Below, in pieces: positions 1-11,102 of a DNA stretch of 64,000 bases; the stretch's first letter is position 1, and the number at the start of each line of letters is the position of its first letter. A model generated the notes under the pieces. It saw only the letters and a list, made by a program, of their open reading frames with translations. It had not been told where the DNA came from and did not search any database. Source of the stretch: Halichoerus grypus (lineage: Eukaryota > Chordata > Mammalia > Carnivora > Phocidae). Location of the stretch: NCBI RefSeq assembly GCF_964656455.1, contig NC_135726.1:21773168-21837167 (forward strand). The letters are read 5' to 3'. The position numbers and the translations under genes were made by a program.

Positions 1-87
1 GCCCGATGCGGGACTCGATCCCAGGACCCTGGGACCATGACCTGAGCCGAAGGCAGTTGCTTAACAACTGAGCCACCCAGGCGCCCC
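1..87 (-). mobile_element. CAN-SINE (tRNA-derived), head portion, cut by window edge
   Basis: Reverse complement of the tRNA-related head of a carnivoran SINE. It ends in GAGCCACCCAGGCGCCCC, the complement of the typical 5' end, and contains the GATCCCAGGACCCTGGGA body. The tail would lie left of base 1, so length and target duplication cannot be judged. It sits 30 bp from a second copy in the opposite orientation. Confidence 0.95.
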
Positions 88-117
88 AGAAAATTTATTT
101 TAAGAAGTAATAGGAGA

Positions 118-330
118 GGGGTGTCTGGGTGGCTCAGTCGTTAAGTGTCTGCCTTCGGCTCAGGTCATGATCCCAGGGTCCTGGGATCGAGCCCCACATC
201 GGACTCCCTGCTTGGCGGGAAGCCTGCTTCTCCTCCCAGTCCCCCTGCTTGTGTTCCCTCTCCCACTGTCTCTCTCTCTCTGTCAAATAAAGCAATAAAA
301 TCTTAAAAAAAAAAAAGGAAAGAAAGAAAG
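118..330 (+). mobile_element. CAN-SINE, full length, with target-site duplication
   Basis: Complete SINE: tRNA-derived head (TGTCTGGGTGGCTCAGTCG), body, pyrimidine-rich (TC)n stretch, CAAATAAAGCAATAAAATC and an A/GAAA-rich tail. The 9-bp direct repeat AATAGGAGA flanks it at 109-117 and 331-339, as expected of L1-driven retroposition. Head-to-head with the copy at 1-87. Confidence 0.96.
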
Positions 331-344
331 AATAGGAGAAAACT

Positions 345-1087
345 TCCCTAATCTGAGGAAGAATACAGACATCCAGATCCAGGAGGCACAGAGCTCCTCC
401 CTCCCCCCGCCCACCCAGTCAGAGTCAACAAAAGCAGGCCAACACCAAGACATATTGTAATTAAATTTGCAAAATATACTGGTAGAGAAAAAATCTTAAA
501 AGCAGCAAGATGAAAGAAGTCCTTAACTTGCAAAGGAAAACCCATAATTCCACCTGGATATTTCTCAACAGAAATTTGGCAATCCAGAAGGGAGTGGCAT
601 GATAGGTTCAAAGTGCTGAATGGGAAAAATATGCAGCCAAGAATTCTCTACCCAGCAAGGCTATCATTCAGAATAGGAGAGATAAGGAGTTTCCCAAACA
701 AAAACTAAAGGAGTTTGTGACCACTACATCAGACCTGCAAGAAATGTTAAAGAGGACTCTTGAGTGCAAAGGAGAGACCAAAAGTTACAAAGACAAGAAA
801 GGATCAGAGAAAATCTCTAGAAACAATGACATAACAAGTAGTAAAATGGGAATAAATATATATTTACAATAATTATTCTGAATGTAAATGGACTAATTGC
901 TCTAATCAAAAAACACAGGGTGCCAGAATGGATTAAAAAAAAAAAAAAAACTCTATGCTGCCTACAAGAGACTCATTTTAGACCTACAAACACGTACAGA
1001 TTGAAAGTGAGGGAGTGGAGAAACATTATCAAGCAAATTGACGTCAAAAGAAAGCCAGAGTAGCAATAGCTATATCAGACAAACTAG
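345..1087 (+). mobile_element. LINE-1 fragment, sense: end of ORF1, inter-ORF spacer, start of ORF2
   Basis: Old L1 piece. About 540-720 resembles the 3' end of ORF1 (PPGYFSTE-like and QPRILYPARLS-like codons in the relevant frames). About 870-1087 is the start of ORF2, the endonuclease domain: the stretch near 873 reads L-N-V-N-G-like, followed by the L-Q-E-T-H-F region near 960. A run of 16-17 A at about 936-951 and further indels break the frame. Non-functional. The junction at about 1088 passes directly into an antisense L1 segment. Confidence 0.88.
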
Positions 1088-1925
1088 ACATTTCTGTTCT
1101 TATATTGTTTTTATCCTGCTTTGTTATCAGGGTAGTACTGGCCTCCTAAAATGATTTTGAATGTGTTCCCTCTATTCTGTTATTTGTAAGATTTTGATAA
1201 ATATTGTCATTAATTATTTTTTTAAATGTTTGTTAGAATTCACCAATGAAACCATGCAGTCTTAGGCTTTTCTATGCTGGGAGATTTTTGATTCCTAATT
1301 CAACTTTCATTCTTGTTATTGGTCTAAGAAGATTTCCTATTTCTTCGATTCAAGATTCATGTGTCATTCTTGCTAACTTGAGCAATTTTAGGAATTATCT
1401 GTTTTTTTTCTAATTTATCAGATTTGTCAGTATATAATTGTTTAAAGTAGTCTGTTATCATACTGCATGTTTGTGTGGTTATCTGCTGTATTGTTTTCTT
1501 TTCCATTTCTCATTTTGGTTTTTGAGTCTTCTGTCTTCTTTTTCTTAGTTAATGTAGTTAAGGCATTGCCAGTGTTGTTTGTTTATTTTTTTCGAAAAAT
1601 TGGTCACTTTCAATGTTATGTTATTGTTTATTCTGGTCTCTATTTTATTTTTGATTTTTCTTTATTTCCTTCCTCTACTAAATTTCAGCTCAGTTTCTTC
1701 TTTTTCTCGTTCCCTGTTGTGTAAAGTTGTTTATTGGAACTTTTTTTCCCTAATACAAGCATTTATAATATAAATTTCACTCTAACATCTACTTTTGCTG
1801 CATCCCATTGGTTTTGAATATTGTGTTCTCTTTTTCTTTTGTTTTGAGACGTATTTTGATTTGCCATTTGATTTCTTATTTGGCCCATTGCTTGTGCAGT
1901 AGTGTGTATTTAATAATATTTACAT
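1088..1925 (-). mobile_element. LINE-1 fragment, antisense: middle of ORF2
   Basis: Reverse complement of L1 ORF2 downstream of the endonuclease. The stretch near 1790-1815 (CTTTTGCTGCATCCCATTGG) is the complement of a well-known conserved ORF2 stretch, and 1200-1330 corresponds to the segment preceding the reverse transcriptase. T-rich with many stops. Two open frames on the plus strand here (1467-1724 and 1579-1773) are antisense artefacts. No 3' end or poly(A) is visible. Confidence 0.82.
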
Positions 1926-1937
1926 TGTACAAAAAGA

Positions 1938-1990
1938 AATAAATTTTATTCAGTACCTACTATGTGCCAGAAGTACTGCCATAGCAGCAT
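1938..1990 (-). repeat. MIR fragment
   Basis: Short antisense MIR remnant: TTCAGTACCTACTATGTGCCAG matches the 3' part of the MIR family. Too short for more. Confidence 0.5.
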
Positions 1991-3295
1991 AAATTAGAAA
2001 CGATTCAGATTAAAGAAATGGCCTTACTGTTTGTTGTTTTCTTCTGCATTTCCTAAATAATTAATCCAGTTCCTTTTCACCATGCCAAATAGATAATCCC
2101 TTAGAAAGATATAGTTGATTTTAAAGAGAATATAAAGTTTCTTTTCTTGGAATATGCATCTCCTTGTAGTTTAGAATTTATCATATCTCATAGCTTTGCC
2201 CTTATTAATACATCTGATATTTCCCCAAAGCCATAGGATTCTGATTGCCTTCTTTTCTATACTAGATATTCTGTGTGAGGTTCCTTCACCAAATATTACT
2301 GATAGTTTTTAGAAATATTACCATTTTGATCTCAAGCCCAGCACTTTCACTGATTGGCTTTTTTCTTTGGTTTGATATTTTATTAAATGGAATGTTTATT
2401 CTTTACTGGAATATGAGCTCTGAGCCTCTGATTTTACCCACCAGTGATGGGAATAAAAAGACTGAATAACTACAGTGTTGGTAACTATTCCCACCTGAGT
2501 TTTTTACTGTTAACTTCCATATAGGATATCTGTCACCTTAACTTGGTGATTTCATTACCATTGCCATTAATTAAAGTTCTGTTAAGAGTGATGAGTTACT
2601 TCTGAGGTCAGTTGTATAGTATAATACAGGTGGAAGTATGGATTAATAAAATCATAGAAAGCTTTGTAGAAAAACGTTACTGGAAAGAAGCCGAAACAAG
2701 AAGGAAAACATCATTCAGGAAACACTATTGCACAACTGCCATATGTGTATAGATACTGTAAAACTTGATCAAAGCTTAGAATTTAATTCAAATTCTAAGT
2801 GAGTGTATTAATGACTTTTCCAATCAATGGTTCCTTTTCTGTAACCACTTATGTTTTGGGAAGGGGATGGAAAATAGAAGAATTCCCTGGGAAAGAGTCA
2901 AGAATCTGAAGTAAGAAATTACATTATTTTAGTGTAGAAAAGAATCTAAAACAAAGTAATATAAAATTAATTACAACAACAAAAAATAAAGACCTAAGAC
3001 TATGTTACATGTACATATTTATCGAGAGGTCCCTATAATGGCTAGTTTTTATTCGCCACTTCACTGACCCCACTATTCTACTAGAGATCCAAAATAATTG
3101 TAACTCCTAGGTCATGCCCTCAAATAATTATTTTTTACTTGGAGGTCAAAGCTTAAACAAAAGCTGAGTGAATTAAAGATCTACAAGATAATATGATCAC
3201 CATCAAATGTCATAGAGTTCAAAGTAGCAAAACTATTGTGAACTGACATGGTCATAGAGAAATCTCTAGGGGAATTGTTGCTCTAAGGATGTGTA
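1991..3295. other. Unassigned single-copy-like sequence
   Basis: AT-rich DNA with no repeat, RNA gene or credible ORF that I recognise. Small ORFs such as the one at 2275-2469 have no recognisable domain or codon signature. Confidence 0.5.
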
Positions 3296-3299
3296 GTTT

Positions 3300-3440
3300 A
3301 TTAACAACTCTAACAATGACCACAGATATTTAATGTGCATTGCTTTATATGCTAGACATGATTTATTACACCCATTTCATAGATGAGGACATTGAGACAT
3401 GGAGAAGTACAAGTACCTGGCTCACAGAGAATAGGAATTA
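3300..3440 (-). repeat. MIR fragment
   Basis: Antisense MIR core: ACACCCATTTCATAGATGAG followed by GACATTGAGACATGGAGA is the degenerate form of the family's 'cccattttacagatgagg / ctgaggcacagaga' region. Ancient mammalian tRNA-derived SINE, heavily diverged. Confidence 0.65.
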
Positions 3441-3839
3441 TTCTTGGGGCATAAACAATGAAGAAAGTAGTGTGTAGGGGATGTTCTTAGTGTGCATCAT
3501 GTTTGCATGGTTACTCTCCACCATCTAGAATATGTTGGGAGTAGTGGAACCTAAGATTAGCGGTGAAGAGATGAAGACTTTGAAAGATAGAAATTAAGAT
3601 TTAATCTGGAATTAATAATTTAGAATAATTAATACAGCCACATGGGCTGGAAGAGTTTGAGTTTCCTTTAGAAGGTGGATCCTGTGAAGTATCTACTTTT
3701 CAATTGTGACATTGAGGACTGAGAGGAAAGCATAGTCATGACAGGAAGGCAACTTACAAGAAATGTACTAGTTGAAAATGCAAATAGAATAATAAAAAGT
3801 ATATGCAGGGTAATGACTTCGAGACAAGAATGAGGATGG

Positions 3840-4035
3840 AACATTGGCTGAACATCTATTATGAGCCAAGAATTGTAATTATTAATTAAATCATAACTTC
3901 TGTAATTTGCCCTTCTCACAAAGAGGCTCCATGAAAACTATTAATATTGCCAATCAGTACATCAAAATAATATGGCTCAGAGAATAACCTGCATGAGTTT
4001 GCACAGCTCAGATGTGGGAGCGTTGGATTTCATTG
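3840..4035 (-). repeat. MIR element, diverged
   Basis: Antisense MIR running from GAACATCTATTATGAGCCAAG through the middle to GTTTGCACAGCTCAGATGTG, which matches the family's ordered landmarks (last-exit 'tattatgtgcca', then 'cacacagct'). About 190 bp, near full core length. Confidence 0.65.
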
Positions 4036-4039
4036 AGTC

Positions 4040-6680
4040 TAATTTTCTCTTCCTCAAAAGTTCTTTCCATTTCCACAGGAATTCCTCCTGAGGAAATGCA
4101 AGATATTGGATAATTAAAATCTTAGGAATATGCTCAAACTGTCATGAGTAAGGAAACAAAAAGGGTTTTTTGATGTACCCTCAGCTAAACAGAAAGTTTA
4201 CTTTGTAAGAGAGTAGAATTTCCTCCACATTCTCCGCTACTTAAATTTCATCACATCAGCTTCAATTACAATGTAACGTGTTATAATTGATTAATTTTCA
4301 TTTTATATATTTTTTGCCCTTACTCCATCTTATTCTTATTTCTATAATGATATTTGAATAGTTTCCAGATTAGACCTGAAACCATTCTATGTCAGAAGTT
4401 ATGGCTAGAACATCCGTCTTAACATTTCTTCTCCTTATGGAAATGCAGATTCTCTCTTATGCAGCAAACTAATTAAAGTCCCTTCCCAACACAATATACA
4501 AACGGCACATAAATATTTAACGGCCTGGTTTAGCATTTTTATTAGATTCTATGATACATCAAAGTAGACACTGTTTAAAAACAGAATCTAAATGATATAG
4601 TGCTTTCTAAAACCCTATCATGCATGATGTATTTTACCAATAAAATTTAAAGAAAACATTTAGGCTGTACCGAGAATAAACTATTATTCTTTAGTAATTC
4701 TATGACTTGAGCTTGAGCATTCACCAGTAACTCATTATGCTTTTATTAGTAGTAAGTAGTACTGGATGAGCTATACAGGATGTAAAATTACCCAGGATTT
4801 TACTTTATAATGTGGCCAGCCCTGCCCCTTAAGGATTACTATAGGCAAGCTTAGAAAAGTGTTCAATATTTTTGACATTACCTCTTCAGAAGTTCCATCT
4901 TGTAATTTGAATTAGCTCTACCAATTGGCCTTCCCATTGCCCATTATTCCTTATTCTCCAATTGTGCCTACATCTAATTCTGTGCCTTTGAGGCTTCAGG
5001 TCTTTCAGGTTTGTTTTCAGGCTTTCCAAATACCTTTTGCTATTCCAATACCATAGACTGTGATGGACCAGTGATATCTCAACAGGGTCTCACTACCACT
5101 CTAAGCACCTAGTCTATGCCATCATGTTGGGTCCACCATACTACTGTCCCTGCTCTTTCAGACAAACCTTATTTGGGAATACCAGCTCTGTGAGCAGTCC
5201 TCAAACTGCCTGTGTGGTTGAAACCTTTGGCACATAGTTTATTATGTTATAATTTATGTAGAATGTTTAACAGTTGAACCAAAATAAGTCAATGGGGTAC
5301 TTTTCCTGAGAGTTTCATCTTTAATCTTCTGGGAGCTCAATCTGGGACCCTACCTCTAAACCTAACATAGCTGAGTCGATAACCAGTTATTAAAAGGGTA
5401 AGTGATTCTAGTAGTTTATGCTATTGAAGTTATCGGTATTCTCAAGATTATTTGCTTTTGAGAAATTTGACATTATACAACATCCTAATAACAGGTGGAG
5501 AAGAACTTAAAAGGTGCTAAAAGGGTAGTTATCCCTGGAGTACCTTTCCAAGAAGATGAAAAATAAATACCTAGTTCTAACAGTAATGCTCCAAATGTTA
5601 CTGTTCTAATTACATCTGGGTTACTGATTGGAAAGACATCAGAGTAGAACCATGAGAATAGGTGTTTTCAGCTATCTTAAGTGTTGCACAAGGAAATCTT
5701 TGAGAATCTAAATGCCAAAATCAGTGGAAATCAGGGAAACTGATTTTGTGATGTTACAAGAATTGTTGGTTTTTGATTATGAAAAGGAGATTTTTGTTCC
5801 ACTCACTCCAGCAAGACATTAAATGGGAGTGATGCAAAATATAAACATCATATTTATATAATTAAACCCTTTGGGCAGTTTTTTAATTTATGGCTTGTGT
5901 TCTAAAGCTAAGTACTTGCTTCTGTATCATAATCAACTATTAATGGGTTTCCCTCATAGAATTCCTTTGGAACTAGAAAAAAGATAAATTAAAAAAAATT
6001 ATAACTGCTAATCTTCACATCCTTTACAAACACCGAAAGCATAAACACAGCCAAGTACAGTGTTACGAATATGTTAGTCATATTTGAGTCACTGTGATCT
6101 CCAAATATACCATTAGGATTAATTTTATGCAAAGCTCAGATTTCAAATGTGAACAGTTTAACATATGATCCAAACTAACTCCCTTAATATAATAATTAAA
6201 ATATCTACATATTTGAATAGGAAAAAAAAATCTCTTTAAAGTGATATTTTCTTAAACTCACAATGAATAATTACTAAATAATGGCATATTATTTCTTACT
6301 AGGCAAAATTAAACCACTGACAAATGAGATTCATTATGAAAAAAAGGTACCTTAAAAGGTAGATTTGGTATCATTACAGAATGTCTAAGTGCTTTCAAAA
6401 GAATATAAAGCACACATGCTACCTCAGTGTTCACAATAATTAGAACATATCCCAAATATGTAAGCATCCTTAAAATCAATGTTATTTCACAGTTATGTTG
6501 CAATGGGAAAAGTTCTTACATCAGTGTTGCACCTTATGAGCGAAGATCAATTATTTCTGTTTCCTAACTCCAAAAACCCATATCATCAGGACTTTGCAAT
6601 TATATTATTATATAAAAACCCACAAAACCTTTTTATAATGTGATTCTATTTATCCTTTCTAATTATTATTTAGCATAATA
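4040..6680. other. Unassigned single-copy-like sequence
   Basis: About 2.6 kb of AT-rich DNA. I recognise no repeat head, tail or coding motif. The part at about 4930-5240 is somewhat richer in C and T and might be a very old L2 remnant, but I cannot support that. Confidence 0.45.
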
Positions 6681-6689
6681 TGCTTTAAT

Positions 6690-6870
6690 GGCTTTGTAGT
6701 CAGATATCTTCTAGTACGTAGCACCATCTCCATCATTTCCTGGGGATATCTATTTGGCATGCTTCAGCTTTTTCATGGACAAAATGAGATTAACTATACC
6801 TATTGCTTAAGGTTACTTTGAGGATAGATTGCAATAGTGCATTTTATGAAATACTTAGCACTGATTATTC
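6690..6870 (+). repeat. MIR element
   Basis: Sense MIR: AATGGCTTTGTAGTCAGA start, CTTCAGCTTTTTCATGGACAA in place of 'cctcagtttcctcatctgtaa', then ACAAAATGAGATTAACTATACC and GAAATACTTAGCACTG near the 3' end. Order and spacing match the family. Confidence 0.7.
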
Positions 6871-7094
6871 AGGTAAACATGACAATGTGAGGGTATTTTT
6901 ACTTTTCTGTCCTTTATAATGCACCCCAACCAAGAACAATAACAGCCCTATCCTCAGGATATACAGAAAAAAAAGCAAAAGAGAATAAAAATAATGCTCT
7001 ATAATCAGTGAAATTAGGGAAGGATGAATACATAGCTACCAGCTATAAACAAAAATGGTCATTGAAAAACAGAAATTTGAATCACAAGAAGGAT

Positions 7095-7925
7095 GGAGGG
7101 AGCTTGAGAGTTGATCTAGAATTCCTTGGCTCAGAAGCAAGATGTAGATTTGTCTGAAATATGTCAAGCAGTAGAGATAGAGGATTTCCCACATTAACAT
7201 TAGATGGCAAACCAAAGATCCAGAAAGCTCCGAGAGCTTAACAATACATGAAGAAAAGCTGGCAGAGCTAAATGGTTCAATAGATAAATCCATAATCAGA
7301 TGTGGTGATGTTAACATCCCTTTCTCAGTAGTTGATTGGACAACTATCCCCCATCAGTAAAAATGAACAATATCAGCCATGTTTACCTAATTGACATTTC
7401 ACCCATGTAATGCAGAATGTACATTCTTTTCAAATGCAGTGGAATGATAACCAAATAGTTTTGAAGGCAGGCCATATTGATATGGCTCAGTAAATTTCAA
7501 GATATTGTAAGCTTACAGAGTATGCTCTCTGACAAAAATTGAAATAAATTATAAATCTGTGATAAGTGAAAAACATCTTACTAAATAAATTATGATACAA
7601 AAAAATAAGACCAATTAGGAACTATTTTGAGGAGGAAAATAATGAAAATAGAATTTATTTACAACTTGTGGAATGAGGCTAAGTAGTGAGTGCTTAGAGG
7701 GAAATTTATAGCTTTAAGTGCTCACAGTAGAAAAGAAGAAATATTTAAAACCAATGATCTAAGTTTCTACTTTATGAAGCTATAAAAGTGAGCAAATTAA
7801 ATATAAAGTAAGTAGAAGGAAGAAAATTAATGACAAGAACTGAAATTAATAGACAACAAATGATAGGGAAAATTAACAAAGCTAAAAGTTGGATGATAAA
7901 ATGGCAAAATTGATTAAACCAGTAG
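7095..7925 (+). mobile_element. Old LINE-1 fragment, sense: ORF1 piece joined to ORF2 endonuclease region
   Basis: About 7165-7240 resembles the middle of L1 ORF1 (CCACATTAACATTAGATGGC, CCAAAGATCCAGAAAGCTC). From about 7270 the sequence is ORF2: the part around 7300 is a decayed 'GDFN' region and 7415-7440 is the 'TFFS' region (ACATTCTTTTCAAATGCAG). It runs on to the GNWF-like region near 7880-7920. The segment between ORF1 and the endonuclease is missing, so this copy has an internal deletion. Many stops; no product. Confidence 0.78.
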
Positions 7926-8606
7926 GAATAGTGATAATAAAGTAAAAATAAAAACCATACAGCCAGCATGTAAGGAACTTGGATGTTGTCACTCCATCCT
8001 AACATCAAGTAAAAAGATGAACTAACTGAAAAGAAATCAAAAACTCTTTTTAGATCTGTCAGAGAGGTGAGGCCACAGAGCACACTGTTGTACCCAAAAT
8101 TGGAAAGATGGACAGGAGGATGCAGAGAATCACAATTTACCAGAGCAGAAACTTCCACAGGAATCAGTGCTAGGTCTGTCATACCTGGATTTCCACAAAA
8201 ACAAAAACAAAAACCTATGAGACATTCTAAAAAACAAAGGAACAAAACAGTTTGTAGCATGAAGCATTTAACAAGCATCAAAGCCAGAGTTGGATATGGC
8301 AAGGATGTTGGGATTATCAAACCAAGATTATTTTTTTTTTTTTAACTAGATTGATATGCTAAAGACTCCATTGGAAAAAGCAGACAACAGCAAGAATATA
8401 TGGGTAATGTAAGCAGAGAGATGGAAATTATAAACAGATGGAATCAGAATAAAATACTAGAAAACAAAAAAACACTGTAACAGAAATGAAGAATGCCTTT
8501 GTTGGGCTTATTAGTAGATTAGACATGGCAGAGGAAAAGATCTCTGAGCTTGAAGATATATATGGCAGTAGAAATTCCTTAAACTAAAAAAAAGCAGAGA
8601 CACGAA

Positions 8607-8730
8607 GCTGTCCAAGGACTGTGGGACTACTGCAAATGGTGTAACATATATAATGGGAATAACAGAAGGCTGTCCAAGGACTGTGGGACTACTGCAAATG
8701 GTATAACACGTATAATGGGAATAACAGAAG
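8607..8730 (+). repeat. 62-bp tandem duplication inside L1 ORF1 remnant
   Basis: Two adjacent 62-bp units, 8607-8668 and 8669-8730, starting GCTGTCCAAGGACTGTGGGA and ending GGGAATAACAGAAG. They differ at only three sites, all transitions, two of them adjacent (TA in the first copy, CG in the second). Since 62 is not a multiple of three, the duplication would shift the ORF1 frame. Confidence 0.95.
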
Positions 8731-9224
8731 AAGAAGAGAGAAAGGAGTAGAAGCAATATCTCAAACCATAATGAAGAGAATTCCCCACATTAATATCAGA
8801 CACCAAACCAAAGATCGGGATAAATGCCCATAAAACTACATGTAGGTATGCCACATCCAAACTTCAGAAAATCAAAGGTAAAGAAAATATCTTGAAGAAG
8901 GCAGGGGGAGGGGAAACAACTTATTTATACAGAAGCAAAGATAAGAATTACCAAAGAAGATTTCTCTTCAGAAACCATTCAAGGAAGGAGAGAATAGAAC
9001 TATTAAAAGTGTTGAAAGAAAACAAACAAACAGAACACCACACTAAAATTCTTTGTCCTGGCAAATTATCTTTCAAAAGTGAAGGAAACATGAAGACTTC
9101 CTCACACAAACAAAAATTAAGGGAATTTGTTGCCAGTAAACCTGCCTTGAGAACAATCCTACTATGCATTGCCAAGAAACTGAGTTTAAAATAAAGTGAC
9201 ATACAGATTAGAAGTAAATGGCCT

Positions 9225-9431
9225 GGGGCACCTGGCTGCCTCAGTCGGTTAAGCATCTGCCTTCGGCTCTGGTCATGATCCCAGGGTCCTGGGATTGAGC
9301 CCCGCATCGGGCTCCCTGCTCAGCAGGGAGCCTGCTTCTCCCTCTCCCTCTGTCTGATGCTCTGCCTGCTTGTGCTCTCTCTCTCTCTCTGTCAAATAAA
9401 TAAATAAAATCTTTAAAAAAAAAAAAAAAAA
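9225..9431 (+). mobile_element. CAN-SINE, full length, inserted in L1
   Basis: Complete SINE with head GGGGCACCTGGCTGCCTCAG, body GATCCCAGGGTCCTGGGATT, (TC)n, CAAATAAATAAATAAAATC and an A-run. Target duplication AAGTAAATGGCC (9212-9223) versus AAGTAAACGGCC (9432-9443), one mismatch. The insertion is therefore younger than the host L1 fragment. Confidence 0.96.
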
Positions 9432-9539
9432 AAGTAAACGGCCAAAGAAAAATCTGCCACGCTAACAGAAATCAAAAGAAAGCCAGAGGTAGCTATATTT
9501 AATTTCAGACAGAGCAGACTTGACAGAATGTACTAATTT

Positions 9540-10425
9540 TCTTTACATTTCATGCAGTTTTTATGATCATATATGTGCAAAGATGCTGTTTAATTTTCAT
9601 GTTCTATTAAGTGATAAAACTTTATCTTGTACAACTTTTCTGAAAGATTCTGGTATTCATTACTTGTATGCATTCTTGTGATCCTAGATTTGGTTTTAAT
9701 CCTCTGATCCATGTCTTCAGTAGCCATCCTATATTAGCAAACAGTCACTTTCATCATTCATATATTGAGAATACAAAGCATGCTGTGCACAAATACATAC
9801 ACACAAGTACACATACACACACACAAAGAGGCAGCAACTGAGAGAGAAAACATGATCTCTCCAAAGGTCCTATGTAGCTCCATTTTAAATGGAGGAAGCT
9901 AGTTGCTAGTTACACATTAAAGAAGGAGAAAGAGGCTGTCATTTATTTGATTAACAACTTCTGTCACCTATTTTGTTATGTCTTCTGCCTCAGAAGAACA
10001 TGTCTTCACTGTTTTGGGTCTTCAGGTCAGTGAATCTTGAAGCACTGGCCTAAAGTGGTGAAAAGATCTGGTGGTCTCTGCTCTCCTCCTTTTCTCATTT
10101 CAATTCACAATTTGCTTTCTCATTTCATAGGTAACAGGTCACAGAAAATCCTGGTGGCTGTCTTCAGTGTCTTACCTCATCCTCACAGGCTACCTCCGTG
10201 CCATTCTGTGGTATTGATCTATTTCATACCATGGTGTCTAGATACCACTGGATTTCACCTTTGTAAGCAATTCTAGATCTTGACATATTTCAGGGAAATC
10301 TTCTTGCTTCTGAGCTTAGGAATTCTGGATCAACTTTCAAGTTCCCTCCATCCTTTTTTGGTCCACATTTCTCTGTTTTTCTGTGTATAACTTCCCATTT
10401 CTGTAATTTGTCATAGTAAAAATGT
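9540..10425. other. Unassigned sequence with short CA-rich patch
   Basis: Nothing recognised apart from an ACACA-rich patch at about 9790-9830. The 79-codon open frame at 10037-10276 has no domain, and its surroundings show no convincing gene structure. Confidence 0.45.
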
Positions 10426-10890
10426 TGTATAAGAGAAAATATTCAGTATGCAACTTTGTGAAGTTGGCTTTTTCTACTCAACACAATGTCCATAAAATCC
10501 ATCCATTTTGCTGCATATTAATAGTTTGATCTTTTTTATTGCTGACTAATACTTCACTGTATGGATACACCAGAGCTTGTTTAAACATGTACCTGTTAAA
10601 GGACATTTGAGTTGTTTCCAGTTTGGGCTAATAAAAATAAAGCTTCTATGAACAGTCATGTTCAGGTTTTTGTATGAATTAAAATATTAATTTCTCTAGG
10701 GCAGATAAATCAAGAGTGAATTTGCTGAGACATAGAGTTTTTGTTTAGCTTTTAAAGAAATTGTAAGCCAGACTTCCAGAGTGGTTGTACCATTTTACAT
10801 TCACCCCAGCAATGCATTCTCACTACCATTCAGTATTAGTAGTTGTATTTTTATTTTCATATTTGAATAGGTCTATAGTGATATCTCATC

Positions 10891-10891
<1 letters not shown>

Positions 10892-10937
<46 letters not shown>
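10892..10937. repeat. (TG)n microsatellite, about 23 units
   Basis: Uninterrupted alternating TG, 46 bp, directly abutting the tail side of an antisense CAN-SINE. It probably grew from that SINE's simple-sequence tail. Confidence 0.97.
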
Positions 10938-10938
<1 letters not shown>

Positions 10939-11102
10939 AGGGGTGGGGTGGAGAGGCAGAAAAAGAGGGAGAGAATCTTAAGCAGGCTCCAAGCTCAGCA
11001 GCGTAGAGCCCGATGTGGGGCTCGATCTCATGATACTGAGATCATGACCTGAGCTGAAATCAAGAGTTGCATGCTTAACTGACTGAGCCACCCTGGGACC
11101 CC
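10938..11102 (-). mobile_element. CAN-SINE, older subfamily, inserted in L1
   Basis: Antisense SINE: GAATCTTAAGCAGGCTCC, then GCTCGATCTCATGATACTGA, ATCATGACCTGAGCTGAAAT and CTGACTGAGCCACCCTGGGACCCC. The body variant GATCTCATGATACTGAGATC differs from the young copies here, marking an older subfamily. The host L1 text ATATCTCAT...TCATTGTGG is split around it, suggesting a short target duplication. Confidence 0.92.

Larger units (their letters stand above)
7930..9535 (+). mobile_element. Old LINE-1 fragment, sense: 5' region, ORF1 remnant, start of ORF2
   Basis: A second L1 in the same orientation. About 7930-8270 resembles the leader/ORF1 start of old mammalian L1. From 8275 to 9190 it follows ORF1 in order (GCAGAGAGATGGAAATTATA near 8414; ATGAAGAATGCCTTTGTTGG near 8487; the RNA-binding region to about 8850; the end near 9130 with TGTTGCCAGTAAACCTGCC). 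9444-9535 is the ORF2 start (AAAAGAAAGCCAGAGGTAG). It is disrupted by a T13 insert near 8332, a 62-bp duplication (8607-8730) and a CAN-SINE. ORF1 normally encodes the RNA-binding L1 particle protein; this copy cannot. Confidence 0.83.

Noticed and set aside
1467..1773. Two overlapping F/V/L-rich plus-strand ORFs resembling membrane proteins
   Set aside because: They lie on the antisense strand of an L1 ORF2 fragment; hydrophobicity is a composition effect.
7772..8320. Longest open frame, 182 codons on the minus strand, rich in hydrophobic residues
   Set aside because: It is the antisense of an old L1 (end of one fragment and leader/ORF1 start of the next). The hydrophobic look comes from AT-rich complement; no domain, no start context.
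10037..10276. 79-codon ORF containing a polypyrimidine-AG-like stretch (TTTCTCATTTCATAG)
   Set aside because: A single weak acceptor-like site without a partner donor or coding signal is not evidence for an exon.
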